Positions 13,793 to 20,634 of a stretch of 43,171 nt of DNA are shown here, in pieces. This DNA is from a virus. The notes below the pieces were generated by a model that was not told the DNA's origin, ran no database searches, and saw nothing but the letters and a program-made list of their open reading frames with translations. A program made the position numbers and the translations under genes. The stretch lies in IMG/VR virus record IMGVR_UViG_3300044841_000029, positions 1-43,171 of that record; one strand, written 5' to 3'. Numbering within the stretch: the first letter of the stretch is position 1; every line of letters begins with the position of its first letter.

Positions 13793-14308
13793 ATGCCGCC
13801 CGTTGTACAAACGATTGAGTCCCAATCGAGACCTGCACTGCGTAACGAAACGTCACTGGGGGTAGATACACGGCTTGTGGCCCGATTGAGGCGACCGCCG
13901 GGGGGCTACGAACTCATACGAGGGTTCTTCGGGAGGAGCGTGTCTGTGCGACGTAAGGTCGATGGGAGATTCGCAGGGTTCGCGGTAGTGGCAGTGGGGG
14001 TCGTGATCGTTGTGTGGACCAATATTCAAGAGCCCGATCTGATGAGCATCGGGCGGGTACTGATCATCGTGGGTGCGTTGACCGCGTTCGGCGCGATGCT
14101 CAAGGCGTTCGCCAAGATGCTGACCGCGTTCTCGGCGATGCTGAAGGAGCGGACAGGCGCGACTCATGAGGCCTTCCTCACCGGGCGCGACGTGGGCCGC
14201 GAGGAAGGCTACGAGGAAGGCTTCCTGGCGGGCCAGAAGGCCAAGCCGGAGCGGCCGGTCCTAGTCGACCTGGCCGACCACATCGAGCGCAACCGCGCTG
14301 GCATCTGA
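13793..14308 (+). CDS. Two-span membrane protein in the lysogeny module
   Basis: A 171-residue protein between repressor and integrase. Two hydrophobic helices are clear: FAGFAVVAVGVVIVVW and GRVLIIVGALTAFGAMLKAF. A charged cytoplasmic tail (GREEGYEEGFLAGQKAKPE) follows. ATG 13793 has GGGGGAG upstream; GTG 13946, preceded by GGGAGGAG, would give a 120-residue form starting VRRKVDGRF. Membrane proteins expressed from prophage lysogeny modules often act in superinfection exclusion; this is inference from position only. Confidence 0.7.
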   Translation: MPPVVQTIESQSRPALRNETSLGVDTRLVARLRRPPGGYELIRGFFGRSVSVRRKVDGRFAGFAVVAVGVVIVVWTNIQEPDLMSIGRVLIIVGALTAFGAMLKAFAKMLTAFSAMLKERTGATHEAFLTGRDVGREEGYEEGFLAGQKAKPERPVLVDLADHIERNRAGI

Positions 14309-14384
14309 CGGACCCCGCCCCTGCGGGCCTGTCCAGATAGCCCTCGCCCCAGCCCCCGGCGAGATGGCGTAGCCAAGGGAGAGC

Positions 14385-15503
14385 ATGGCGCACATTCGGA
14401 AGCTGAAGTCGGGCCGGTGGCAGGCCACGATCCGCCACCCGTCCGGCCAGCGCTGGTCCCGGACCGACCCACTTAAGCGGGTCGTCGCCGAGTGGGCCGC
14501 CGAGCAGGAAGCCCGGATACGCCGCGGGGACTTCATCGATCCGACCGCCGGCAAGATGACCCTTGCGGATTGGTGGGCCAAGTGGTCCGCCACCCGCCGG
14601 GTCGAGGCCGCGACGACAGACAAGAACGCCTCCTGGTGGCGCAATCACATCGAGCCCCAGTTCGGACCGTGGCCGATCGCGTCGATCCACTCCTGGGACG
14701 TCGAGGCGTGGATCACCGACATGACCGGCGCGGTCGGGGCTGAGACCGTGGCCTCATCCCTGCGGTTGCTGACGCAGATACTGAATGCCGCGGTGAAGCA
14801 TCAACTCCTGGCCACCAACCTGGCCGCACTGGTGAAGGCGCCCACGCCCCCGAAGCACGTCGATAGGTTCCTGTCCCACGACGAGGCTGAGCAGCTGCTC
14901 GAGCAGTTCACCGGCGAGGACCAGTTGTTCGTCGAGACGCTGCTCTACACCGGGGTCCGCTGGCAGGAGGCCGCAGGGCTGAGGGCGTTCCGGGTGGACC
15001 TGCTGCGGAAGCGGATCCAGATCGAGAAGGTGCGACCCCGCCGAGGTCCGGACAAGAAACCGAAGTCGGATGCCGGGACCAGGCCGGTTCCCCTGACCGA
15101 CGGGCTGACGGTCCAACTCTCGCGGCACATCACCGAGCCGGGGGAGGCACTGGTGTTCACCTCGCCCAACGGGAAACCGCTGCGCTACCCGAACTGGTTG
15201 CGCCGGGTCTGGGCGCCAGGTCTGGCCAAAGCGAAGCTGGCGGATCCGCAACCGACACCGCATGACCTGCGGCACACGTACGCATCATGGCTGGCTGACG
15301 CTGGCCGGCCGCCACACGAGATCGCGGCGATCATGGGGCATGCGTCCCTCCAGTCGGTGCAGCGATACCTGCATGCGTCCGAGGCTCGATTCGAGGGGGC
15401 GCGTGACGCGCTGGGCGAGCGGCAGGAGAGCGGCAGGAGCACCCATCCCCGACCGACCCCGACCGACCCTAGCCGACAGATTTCACGCTCAGAGGAGGGG
15501 TGA
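14385..15503 (+). CDS. int: Tyrosine-family integrase
   Basis: A 372-residue site-specific recombinase with AAGGGAG before ATG 14385. The N-terminus (RKLKSGRWQATIRHPSGQR) is the arm-binding domain, followed by a SAM-like core-binding domain (about 60-150). Catalytic residues are R192 in YTGVRWQE, H293 and R296 in HDLRHTYAS, H319 in MGHAS, and the nucleophile Y328 in QRYLHA. attP lies directly downstream, and one pair of arm-type repeats is inside the last codons. It joins attP with a host tRNA-Val(TAC) gene, judging by the core sequence. Confidence 0.96.
   Translation: MAHIRKLKSGRWQATIRHPSGQRWSRTDPLKRVVAEWAAEQEARIRRGDFIDPTAGKMTLADWWAKWSATRRVEAATTDKNASWWRNHIEPQFGPWPIASIHSWDVEAWITDMTGAVGAETVASSLRLLTQILNAAVKHQLLATNLAALVKAPTPPKHVDRFLSHDEAEQLLEQFTGEDQLFVETLLYTGVRWQEAAGLRAFRVDLLRKRIQIEKVRPRRGPDKKPKSDAGTRPVPLTDGLTVQLSRHITEPGEALVFTSPNGKPLRYPNWLRRVWAPGLAKAKLADPQPTPHDLRHTYASWLADAGRPPHEIAAIMGHASLQSVQRYLHASEARFEGARDALGERQESGRSTHPRPTPTDPSRQISRSEEG
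15417..15438 (+). repeat. Left attP arm: tandem 11-bp repeat pair
   Basis: Two adjacent copies of GAGCGGCAGGA inside the 3' end of int. A matching pair in the same orientation lies at 15647-15668, on the other side of the tRNA-like core. Paired, directly oriented arm sites around a core are the arm-type binding architecture of lambda- and L5-type integrases. Confidence 0.65.
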
Positions 15504-15510
15504 CATGGCC

Positions 15511-15594
15511 CTGACCTGCACGTTGTACTTCCCTTACAAGGAAGATGTCGCAGGTTCGAATCCTGCTGTGCCCACAGGTGAACGTGCAGGTCAG
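15511..15594. other. attP: attP core from tRNA-Val(TAC) inside a 14-bp inverted repeat
   Basis: 15528-15574 matches the 3' part of a tRNA. It shows an anticodon arm (CTTCC/GGAAG stem, loop CTTACAA, anticodon TAC for valine), a 5-base variable loop, a T arm (GCAGG-TTCGAAT-CCTGC), and the acceptor strand TGTGCCC plus A. The 5' half of a tRNA is absent, so this is an attachment core and not a tRNA gene. It is enclosed by perfect 14-bp inverted repeats, CTGACCTGCACGTT at 15511-15524 and AACGTGCAGGTCAG at 15581-15594. Only one core copy is present, which supports the unintegrated form. Confidence 0.85.
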
Positions 15595-15606
15595 AGCCAC
15601 ATTGCA

Positions 15607-15637
15607 GCCCCTCTGGATGGATCCCAGAGGGGCTTTT
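15607..15637 (+). terminator. Rho-independent terminator after int
   Basis: A perfect 10-bp stem GCCCCTCTGG/CCAGAGGGGC with a 7-base loop followed by TTTTCC. It ends the repressor-integrase transcript. It lies between the attP core and the right arm repeats. Confidence 0.85.
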
Positions 15638-15646
15638 CCTATCTCA

Positions 15647-15668
15647 GAGCGGCAGGGGAGCGGCAGGA
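15647..15668 (+). repeat. Right attP arm: tandem 11-bp repeat pair
   Basis: GAGCGGCAGGG followed directly by GAGCGGCAGGA; 21 of 22 bases match the left arm at 15417-15438. Centre-to-core distances are about 125 bp (left) and 105 bp (right). Confidence 0.65.
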
Positions 15669-15685
15669 CTTTTTGCAGCGGCGCT

Positions 15686-15835
15686 CTACCAGCAGTCCGG
15701 GCAGGCGCTGTACTTGCACTCGCTGCACCATGTCCGCCGCATCACCGGGTGCCACCAATAGAACATCACGGCCTTGCCGTAGGCGCCGCAGCACCAGCAG
15801 CCGAGGCCTGCCCGCCTCGCCAGCCAGCGGATCAT
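15686..15835 (-). CDS. Small Cys/Trp-rich protein beside attP
   Basis: A 49-residue frame from ATG 15835, overlapping the excisionase TGA as ATGA. It starts MIRWLARRAGLGCWCCGAYG, then FYWWHPVMRR and CSECKYSACPDC. Seven cysteines fit a zinc ribbon. Translational coupling to xis suggests joint expression. Function unknown. Confidence 0.5.
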   Translation of the reverse strand: MIRWLARRAGLGCWCCGAYGKAVMFYWWHPVMRRTWCSECKYSACPDCW

Positions 15836-16014
15836 TCGGAGTCCTTCAGCGCGAGCACATCGCCGCGCCTGAACAGGTATGCCCCAGTTGGCCCGGGCAG
15901 CTTGCCGGCGGGCTTCAACCGGCCGCGGTCAACCCAGCGTTTCACCGTGGACCGGTCGACTCCGAGGAGCTCGCATACCGCTGACGTCCCGATGAGGTCC
16001 CCCGGCTTCTCCAT
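15832..16014 (-). CDS. xis: Excisionase / recombination directionality factor candidate
   Basis: A 60-residue MerR-like winged helix protein: LIGTSAVCELLGVDRSTVKR, WVDRGRLKPAGK, then AYLFRRGDVLALKD. It is read toward attP from the side opposite to int, the usual neighbourhood of an RDF. AGGATC precedes ATG 16014. Its family is clear; the Xis role is inferred from size and closeness to attP. After integration it would lie at the other prophage end from int. Confidence 0.7.
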   Translation of the reverse strand: MEKPGDLIGTSAVCELLGVDRSTVKRWVDRGRLKPAGKLPGPTGAYLFRRGDVLALKDSE

Positions 16015-16033
16015 GGCAAGGATCCTACCGCAT

Positions 16034-16071
16034 CAACTGTTGCGTGACGCGTCAGACGCATGCAACAATTG
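16034..16071. promoter_or_regulatory. Nested dyads in the xis / accessory-operon divergent promoter region
   Basis: CAACTGTTGC (16034-16043) and GCAACAATTG (16062-16071) form an inverted repeat with one mismatch. Between them is a perfect palindrome, TGACGCGTCA (16045-16054). They lie in the 86-bp gap between xis (leftward) and a membrane-protein gene (rightward), where both promoters must be. Likely an operator; the protein is unknown. Confidence 0.5.
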
Positions 16072-16100
16072 GTGCATCACTGATCAACGGGAGTGGGCGA

Positions 16101-16262
16101 ATGAGGCTAGGCAGAGTATTCGGTGTGATCGCTGCCATGATCGGTGTCTACGCGTTCGCGGCAGTAGGTACGACGTGGGCGCAGTACGCCATGAAGGGGA
16201 TGGTTGTGTGGGCCGTGGCCTGGGCGCTGTTCTATGCGTTCGTGCAAAGAGTCAGTAAATGA
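16101..16262 (+). CDS. Small two-span membrane protein
   Basis: A 53-residue protein starting at ATG 16101 with GGGAG upstream. Two hydrophobic helices (VFGVIAAMIGVYAFAAVG and MVVWAVAWALFYAFV) are separated by a short loop. First gene of the rightward accessory block. Function unknown. Confidence 0.65.
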   Translation: MRLGRVFGVIAAMIGVYAFAAVGTTWAQYAMKGMVVWAVAWALFYAFVQRVSK

Positions 16263-16311
16263 CCCCCATGGCCGAGCTCGTTCGCGATTGTGCAGGGAAA
16301 GTGAGTCCGAA

Positions 16312-16647
16312 GTGACCGAGAGCCAGACCACCGAGCATGAGCCCGTGTATGCAGCCCGAGAGATCCAGCACGTGATCCCAGTGGATGGGTTCGACCACGA
16401 TCTTGAGGATTGCATCTGCCATCCCGAGATCAAGGAAGAGTCCGCCTTCGCAGCCAGCATCGGGCTGGACGAGGAGCTAGGGGTGAAGCGTCGCGGAAGC
16501 GGGGCGCTCATCTTCTCGCACAACAAGCTGGCAGAGGCGCACGTGTACCAGTTCGTGGATGAGGTCGCCGAATGGGAGGACGAGCGTCCGGACCATTACG
16601 AGCACCCCGACCCAGGACGCTGGGAGGCACCGGAGCGACCGGATTAA
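16312..16647 (+). CDS. Acidic hypothetical protein of the accessory block
   Basis: A 111-residue protein from GTG 16312. It has an acidic, soluble sequence with DLEDCICHPEIKEESAFAAS, RRGSGALIFSHNKLAEAH and a C-terminal EWEDERPDHYEHPDPGRWEAP. The ribosome site is weak (AGGGAAAG, somewhat distant). No family recognised. The 122 bp after it lead to the DUF2637 gene and contain no further gene. Confidence 0.6.
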   Translation: MTESQTTEHEPVYAAREIQHVIPVDGFDHDLEDCICHPEIKEESAFAASIGLDEELGVKRRGSGALIFSHNKLAEAHVYQFVDEVAEWEDERPDHYEHPDPGRWEAPERPD

Positions 16648-16769
16648 CGGGCTGCGCCACCGACGTCCAGCAGTACCTGAACAAGGCCTGACAGGCCGCA
16701 AGCGAGACGGCCCCCGCCGGTGCTACCAACACCGAGCGAGGGCCTAGACCGGACAACGGAGGTCCGACC

Positions 16770-17624
16770 ATGAGCGACAACTTATCGAAACACTCTGGTG
16801 TGGATCGGCTGCGGGTAGCGGCTGCTGCCGCGTCGCAGGTCCGGGCGCTGTCCACTCATCCCGACGTGGTGGCGTTGCGGGTGGAGTCGATCCGAACCCA
16901 GGTGGACGTGCTGATGTGGCTGGGCATCGTGCTCGGTCTCGCGTTCACGATGGTGAACGTTCAGGACTTCGCCGCGGGCGGCGCGGCTGTGTTCTCCCTG
17001 GCATGGTTCGCTGCCTGGCTCCTCGACCCGATGGTGTCGCTGGTGCTGATCGCGGTACTGCGCGCTGAGCAGATCACCGCCCGGTACCAGGTCAGCGACG
17101 TCGGTCCGTGGATCGGCCGGACGAAGGTCTTCGCCTTCCTCGCCACCTACGCGATGAACACGTGGTCGTCGTGGCTGGCTGTCGACGTGGCCGGCATCGT
17201 GCTGCACTCGGTGCCGCCGTTGCTGGTGTTCTGCGCTGCCGAGACCGCCCCAGTCCTGCGGGACCGGCTGACCGAAGCGGTGCTGCGGGCCGAGCAGGCT
17301 GCCGCGCTGGCTGACCCGCGGAAGGCCGCTGAGCCGCTGGAGATACCCCCCGCCGCAGTAGAGATCCCCCCCGCCCATGTAGCTCGCAAGCCCGCCAAGC
17401 CCCGCCAGAAGGCAGCCGCGAAGGGCGGCCGGAGGTTGCTGGCCGACTACGTGGCCGACGCCCTGGCAGCCGTTGAGCCGGGCGTGAAGATCACTCCCGC
17501 GTGGGCTCGCCGGGTCAGTGGCTGCTCGGCCGGCCTTTCGGTCAAGGTCGCTGCCGCTGTCCGCAACGAGTTGACCACTGACGACGCGGCTGGCACGGGC
17601 GACCTCGCTCGTGCGGCGGCTTGA
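16770..17624 (+). CDS. DUF2637 (SpdB-like) membrane protein
   Basis: A 284-residue protein with GGAGG upstream of ATG 16770. Four membrane helices lie at about residues 46-66 (VLMWLGIVLGLAFTMVN), 72-99 (FSLAWFAAWLLDPMVSLVL), 121-141 and 142-160, the DUF2637 topology. A Pro/Ala-Lys linker follows (AKPRQKAAAKGGRR). A C-terminal helical domain of about 55 residues (LLADYVADALAAVEPGVKI) may bind DNA. DUF2637 proteins accompany TraB/FtsK translocases in Streptomyces plasmids and AICEs, where Spd proteins are linked to plasmid spread along the mycelium. Here the stop is 20 bp before the FtsK-like gene, so the pair is probably co-translated. Confidence 0.8.
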   Translation: MSDNLSKHSGVDRLRVAAAAASQVRALSTHPDVVALRVESIRTQVDVLMWLGIVLGLAFTMVNVQDFAAGGAAVFSLAWFAAWLLDPMVSLVLIAVLRAEQITARYQVSDVGPWIGRTKVFAFLATYAMNTWSSWLAVDVAGIVLHSVPPLLVFCAAETAPVLRDRLTEAVLRAEQAAALADPRKAAEPLEIPPAAVEIPPAHVARKPAKPRQKAAAKGGRRLLADYVADALAAVEPGVKITPAWARRVSGCSAGLSVKVAAAVRNELTTDDAAGTGDLARAAA

Positions 17625-17644
17625 TCGAGACGGGAGACAGGTTC

Positions 17645-19906
17645 ATGGACAACATTCATACCCTTCACGACAACAGCCGCGTCGAGGTTCACGAGACCGT
17701 TCACGAAGACGTTCACGAAGACGTTCAGGACGAGGCTCACGGCATCGTTCATGGGGATGCCGAGCGCGTGCCCGTTGTGGTGCCCGATGGTGTTCACGGC
17801 GCGATGGAACGTCAGGTGATTGAGGGCGAGATCCTGACCGAGGATGAGGATGCCGAGCTGGACCGCCGGTTGGCGAACCGCGGCGCACTGGTTCGCCGCG
17901 CGGTGAACACTGGCCAGGTCGCAACCCGCGCCGTGGTCAAGGTCAGCACCCACGACCGGACCAAGACGGTCGGCAAGGTCGTGCTGCGGGAGTCGTTCAC
18001 CGTGATCCAGGGCGTGGAGTCGTGGACGAAGCGGGCGTGGGATGCCTCCACCATGGGTGTCCTCCGACGCCAGATCAAGGCCGCTGAGTTAGCCGGTGAC
18101 CGCGAAGAGCTGAAGGAGTGGGTCGACCGCAAGGAGATGGCCACCGAGCGCCGTCATCGCCGCCTGATGGATCTGCCGGCGCTGTTCATCGGCGTCGTGA
18201 AAGTGTTCGCCGCGCTGGTTCTCTGTGTCCCGCTGGCCGTGCTCGTGATCGCGGTTCTGGCCCAGGCGACAGGCAACGGATCGTTCAGGAGCGTGTGGCT
18301 CGGGTTCTTCGCCGTGATCGGGTTCATGATCGCCGCTATGGCGTTCGTGTGGGGGCTGTTCTCGTTCGCGTTGCCGGGGCTGCTGGTGCTGGCCGCGTGG
18401 CGGGAAGGCAAGCGTCGCGCCGAGCCGCCGATGTGGCTGGTCACGACGGCCGATGAGGCGTGGGACGTGGCGATCGATGAGACCACGATCGCGCAGGCCC
18501 TGAACGCGTTGCGGATCCCGGCCATCACGCAGTACCTGAAGTCGGGCCTGAAGCTGCAGTTCATTACTCCGGCCCGGGTGGACGGGCGCGGCACGCACGC
18601 GATCGTGCGGCTGCCTGCTGGTGTCACGGCGGAGAAGATCGCGCGGCGTCGCGCTGAGCTGGCCACGGGTCTCAGCCGGGCCGCTAAGGAGGTTTGGCCG
18701 ACGACCGGCAGCGAGGCCGGAATCCTGGACCTGTGGGCGGCGGACAAGGGCGCGCTGGCGGAAGGTGCGGGCGAGTATCCCTTGCTGGAGGGTGGTTTGG
18801 TCGACTTCTTCAGGGGCGTCCCGGCCGGCCGGACGCTGCGCGGCGAGCCAATGCTCGCGCCGCTGGCAGAGCGGAACACCATCACCGGCGGCATCCCCGG
18901 TCAGGGCAAGTCCGCCTCGGCGCGGGTGCTGATGATCGGTGCCGCGCTCGACCCGACCGCAGAGCTGCGGATCTGGGTGCCGGACACCAACTTCGACTTC
19001 GAGGTGTTCCGGCCGCGCTGCTCCCGCTACGTGATGGGTTCCGACGCTGAGGCGATCGAGCGGATTCGCGACGATCTGAAGGAGCTATTTGACGAGGTTC
19101 AGGCGCGCGGCGCGCTGCTGGTCAGGTACGAAATCCCTTCTGTCACAAGGGAAATCGCGAACAAGGGCGTCGGGCTGCACCCGCTCGTTGGGCTGCTCGA
19201 AGAGGCGCATGTGGCGCTGTACGACGACACGTACGGCAAGGAGATTCAGAAGTACGTGATCGAGATCGTCAAACTCGGCCGCAAGCGGGGTATTCACCTG
19301 ATCGTGTCCACGCAGGCGCCCACGGCCAAGTCGATGCCGCGCGACGTGACCCGCAACTGCTCCAACGGCGTCGCGTTCGCCGTCAGCGACTACGTGGCCA
19401 ACGATGCGCTGTTGGGTCAGGGCGCCTACTCCGCCGGGCACCGCGCAACCGAGCTGATCCCCGGCATCGACCGCGGAACGTCGATCGTGAAGGGCTTCAG
19501 CGGGGAGCGGTCGGAGATCTTGCAGTGGTACTTCCTCGACGTGTCGAAGGAGAACGACCAAGTGACACCGCTGATCGAGCGCGCGATGGCCGCGATCAAG
19601 GAGCGACGCGGGTCCAAGCCCGGCAGCGCGCCGGTGCAGATCGAGACCCGCGACCTGTTGACCGACCTGGACGAGGTTCTCGGCGATGACCCGGTGTCGA
19701 GCGCGGACGTGCCCGCGTTGCTCAAGCGCCTCGCGCCGACCTGGACCCCGTACCAGGGCATGACCGGCAAGTCGCTGCGGGACGCGCTCCAGAAGGATCA
19801 CGGGGTCAAGGTCCCATCGACCGGGAACCGCTGGCCGATCGATCCCGCTACGGTCCGTGCCGCGATCGTGCGGCGTGAGCAGGACTCGGACGAGCTCGCG
19901 AGTTAA
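17645..19906 (+). CDS. TraB/FtsK-type DNA translocase
   Basis: A 753-residue membrane ATPase with GGGAGA before ATG 17645. Residues about 12-45 are a His/Asp repeat region (VHED units). Two membrane segments lie at 176-208 (ALFIGVVKVFAALVLCVPLA) and 219-252. The motor domain has Walker A GIPGQGKS (416-423, K422), Walker B LVGLLEE (514-520) and a VSTQAPT sensor segment. The C-terminus (SADVPALLKRLAPTWTPYQG onward) is a winged-helix-like domain, as in FtsK gamma or TraB clt-binding domains. Such proteins pump double-stranded DNA between mycelial cells in actinomycete conjugation. No relaxase or RepSA-type gene is recognised. What it does in a phage is open: lysogen-to-neighbour transfer is one reading. 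Confidence 0.9.
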   Translation: MDNIHTLHDNSRVEVHETVHEDVHEDVQDEAHGIVHGDAERVPVVVPDGVHGAMERQVIEGEILTEDEDAELDRRLANRGALVRRAVNTGQVATRAVVKVSTHDRTKTVGKVVLRESFTVIQGVESWTKRAWDASTMGVLRRQIKAAELAGDREELKEWVDRKEMATERRHRRLMDLPALFIGVVKVFAALVLCVPLAVLVIAVLAQATGNGSFRSVWLGFFAVIGFMIAAMAFVWGLFSFALPGLLVLAAWREGKRRAEPPMWLVTTADEAWDVAIDETTIAQALNALRIPAITQYLKSGLKLQFITPARVDGRGTHAIVRLPAGVTAEKIARRRAELATGLSRAAKEVWPTTGSEAGILDLWAADKGALAEGAGEYPLLEGGLVDFFRGVPAGRTLRGEPMLAPLAERNTITGGIPGQGKSASARVLMIGAALDPTAELRIWVPDTNFDFEVFRPRCSRYVMGSDAEAIERIRDDLKELFDEVQARGALLVRYEIPSVTREIANKGVGLHPLVGLLEEAHVALYDDTYGKEIQKYVIEIVKLGRKRGIHLIVSTQAPTAKSMPRDVTRNCSNGVAFAVSDYVANDALLGQGAYSAGHRATELIPGIDRGTSIVKGFSGERSEILQWYFLDVSKENDQVTPLIERAMAAIKERRGSKPGSAPVQIETRDLLTDLDEVLGDDPVSSADVPALLKRLAPTWTPYQGMTGKSLRDALQKDHGVKVPSTGNRWPIDPATVRAAIVRREQDSDELAS
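17687..17758 (+). repeat. Six tandem 12-bp units in the translocase N-terminus
   Basis: Units of the GTTCACGAAGAC type start at 17687, 17699, 17711, 17723, 17735 and 17747, the later ones degenerate. They encode a tetrad repeat of the form V-H-E/G-D. The period of four with histidine every fourth residue would give a His-rich face on a helix. Confidence 0.75.
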
Positions 19907-19912
19907 CCCACG

Positions 19913-20068
19913 GCCGGGGGGTCGAAACACCGCTCTGAACGGCTCCGACCAGCGGTCTCCGCCCCCCGGCTAACTCGGCTCACAATCTAACTTTCCGCAG
20001 GTCAGAGCCACAATCAGCCCACCTCACCCTGTGAGTGACAAACCTAACTCGACCACCGGCAGTTAACT
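19913..20068. repeat. Long hairpin and CTAACT words downstream of the translocase
   Basis: The 199-bp gap after the translocase holds an outer 9-bp stem (GCCGGGGGG 19913-19921 with CCCCCCGGC 19962-19970). A 6-bp inner stem (ACCGCT/AGCGGT) lies within it. Then CTAACT occurs at 19970, 19987 and 20044, and TTAACT at 20063. No T-run follows the hairpin. It may be a terminator, or a cis site recognised by the translocase, comparable to the clt repeats of Streptomyces plasmids. The latter is speculative. Confidence 0.45.
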
Positions 20069-20105
20069 GCATCCCGAAACCTAGCCACAGAAGGAGATTG
20101 GCCCC

Positions 20106-20348
20106 ATGAACCGACTCATCGCAGTGGCACTCGCCTCCGCACTCCTGCTCCTGACGACCGCTTGCGAACCCGGAAAGCCCATCGCGGCTGGAACCGTCAC
20201 CAGCAAAGGGATCACCCGCAACACCCAGAACCACAGCACTTGCCACTGGATCAAGGTCAGCCACAACGACGGCACCAAGAGCCAGGGCTGCATCGCGATC
20301 GCGAGGTGGAAGAAGGCCACCAAGGGCGAACACTGGTCCGGCTCCTAA
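20106..20348 (+). CDS. Small lipoprotein
   Basis: An 80-residue secreted lipoprotein with AAGGAG before ATG 20106. The signal peptide MNRLIAVALASALLLLTTAC ends in a lipobox (LTTAC), so Cys20 would be lipidated after cleavage. The mature part has a second pair of cysteines (STCHWIK and SQGCIAIA) and a basic end. It would sit outside on the host membrane. Phage lipoproteins such as Ltp of TP-J34 block DNA entry by related phages; that role is possible here but only by analogy. Confidence 0.8.
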   Translation: MNRLIAVALASALLLLTTACEPGKPIAAGTVTSKGITRNTQNHSTCHWIKVSHNDGTKSQGCIAIARWKKATKGEHWSGS

Positions 20349-20383
20349 CCAATCCCCACCTGACTACTCGAGAGGACGCTCCC

Positions 20384-20611
20384 GTGACAGACCTGCTGAC
20401 CGCCGTCCTGATCGTCGCCGTCCTGGTCGCCGGCTACCTGCTCGGCTGCCGGATCTGGCCCTACGCCAATTGCCCCGCCTGCTCAGGTTCCGGCAAGTCC
20501 GGCTCCCCGACCCGCAAGTCGTTCCGCAACTGCCCACGCTGCAAAGGCTCCGGCCGGCGCCGCCGGTTCGGCCGCGTCCTGCTCGACCGCCGCGACGCCC
20601 GCAAGCACTGA
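20384..20611 (+). CDS. Membrane protein with two DnaJ-type zinc knuckles
   Basis: A 75-residue protein from GTG 20384. One membrane helix (LLTAVLIVAVLVAGYLLG) is followed by CPACSGSGKSG and CPRCKGSGRR, a pair of CxxCxGxG motifs that bind one zinc as in DnaJ. The tail is strongly basic (RRRRFGRVLLDRRDARKH). Small zinc-finger proteins of this type also occur near DUF2637/TraB genes in actinomycete elements, in line with a transferred block. Confidence 0.7.
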   Translation: MTDLLTAVLIVAVLVAGYLLGCRIWPYANCPACSGSGKSGSPTRKSFRNCPRCKGSGRRRRFGRVLLDRRDARKH

Positions 20612-20634
20612 CCACCAGGGAGACCCGCACCGCC

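Noticed and set aside
15528-15574. A tRNA-Val gene
   Set aside because: Only the anticodon arm, variable loop, T arm and acceptor 3' strand are present; the D arm and 5' acceptor strand are missing, so it is an attachment core.
17645-19906. Host chromosomal FtsK/SpoIIIE captured by the phage
   Set aside because: Two membrane segments instead of four, short linker and different C-terminus; the DUF2637 neighbour points to the mobile-element branch.
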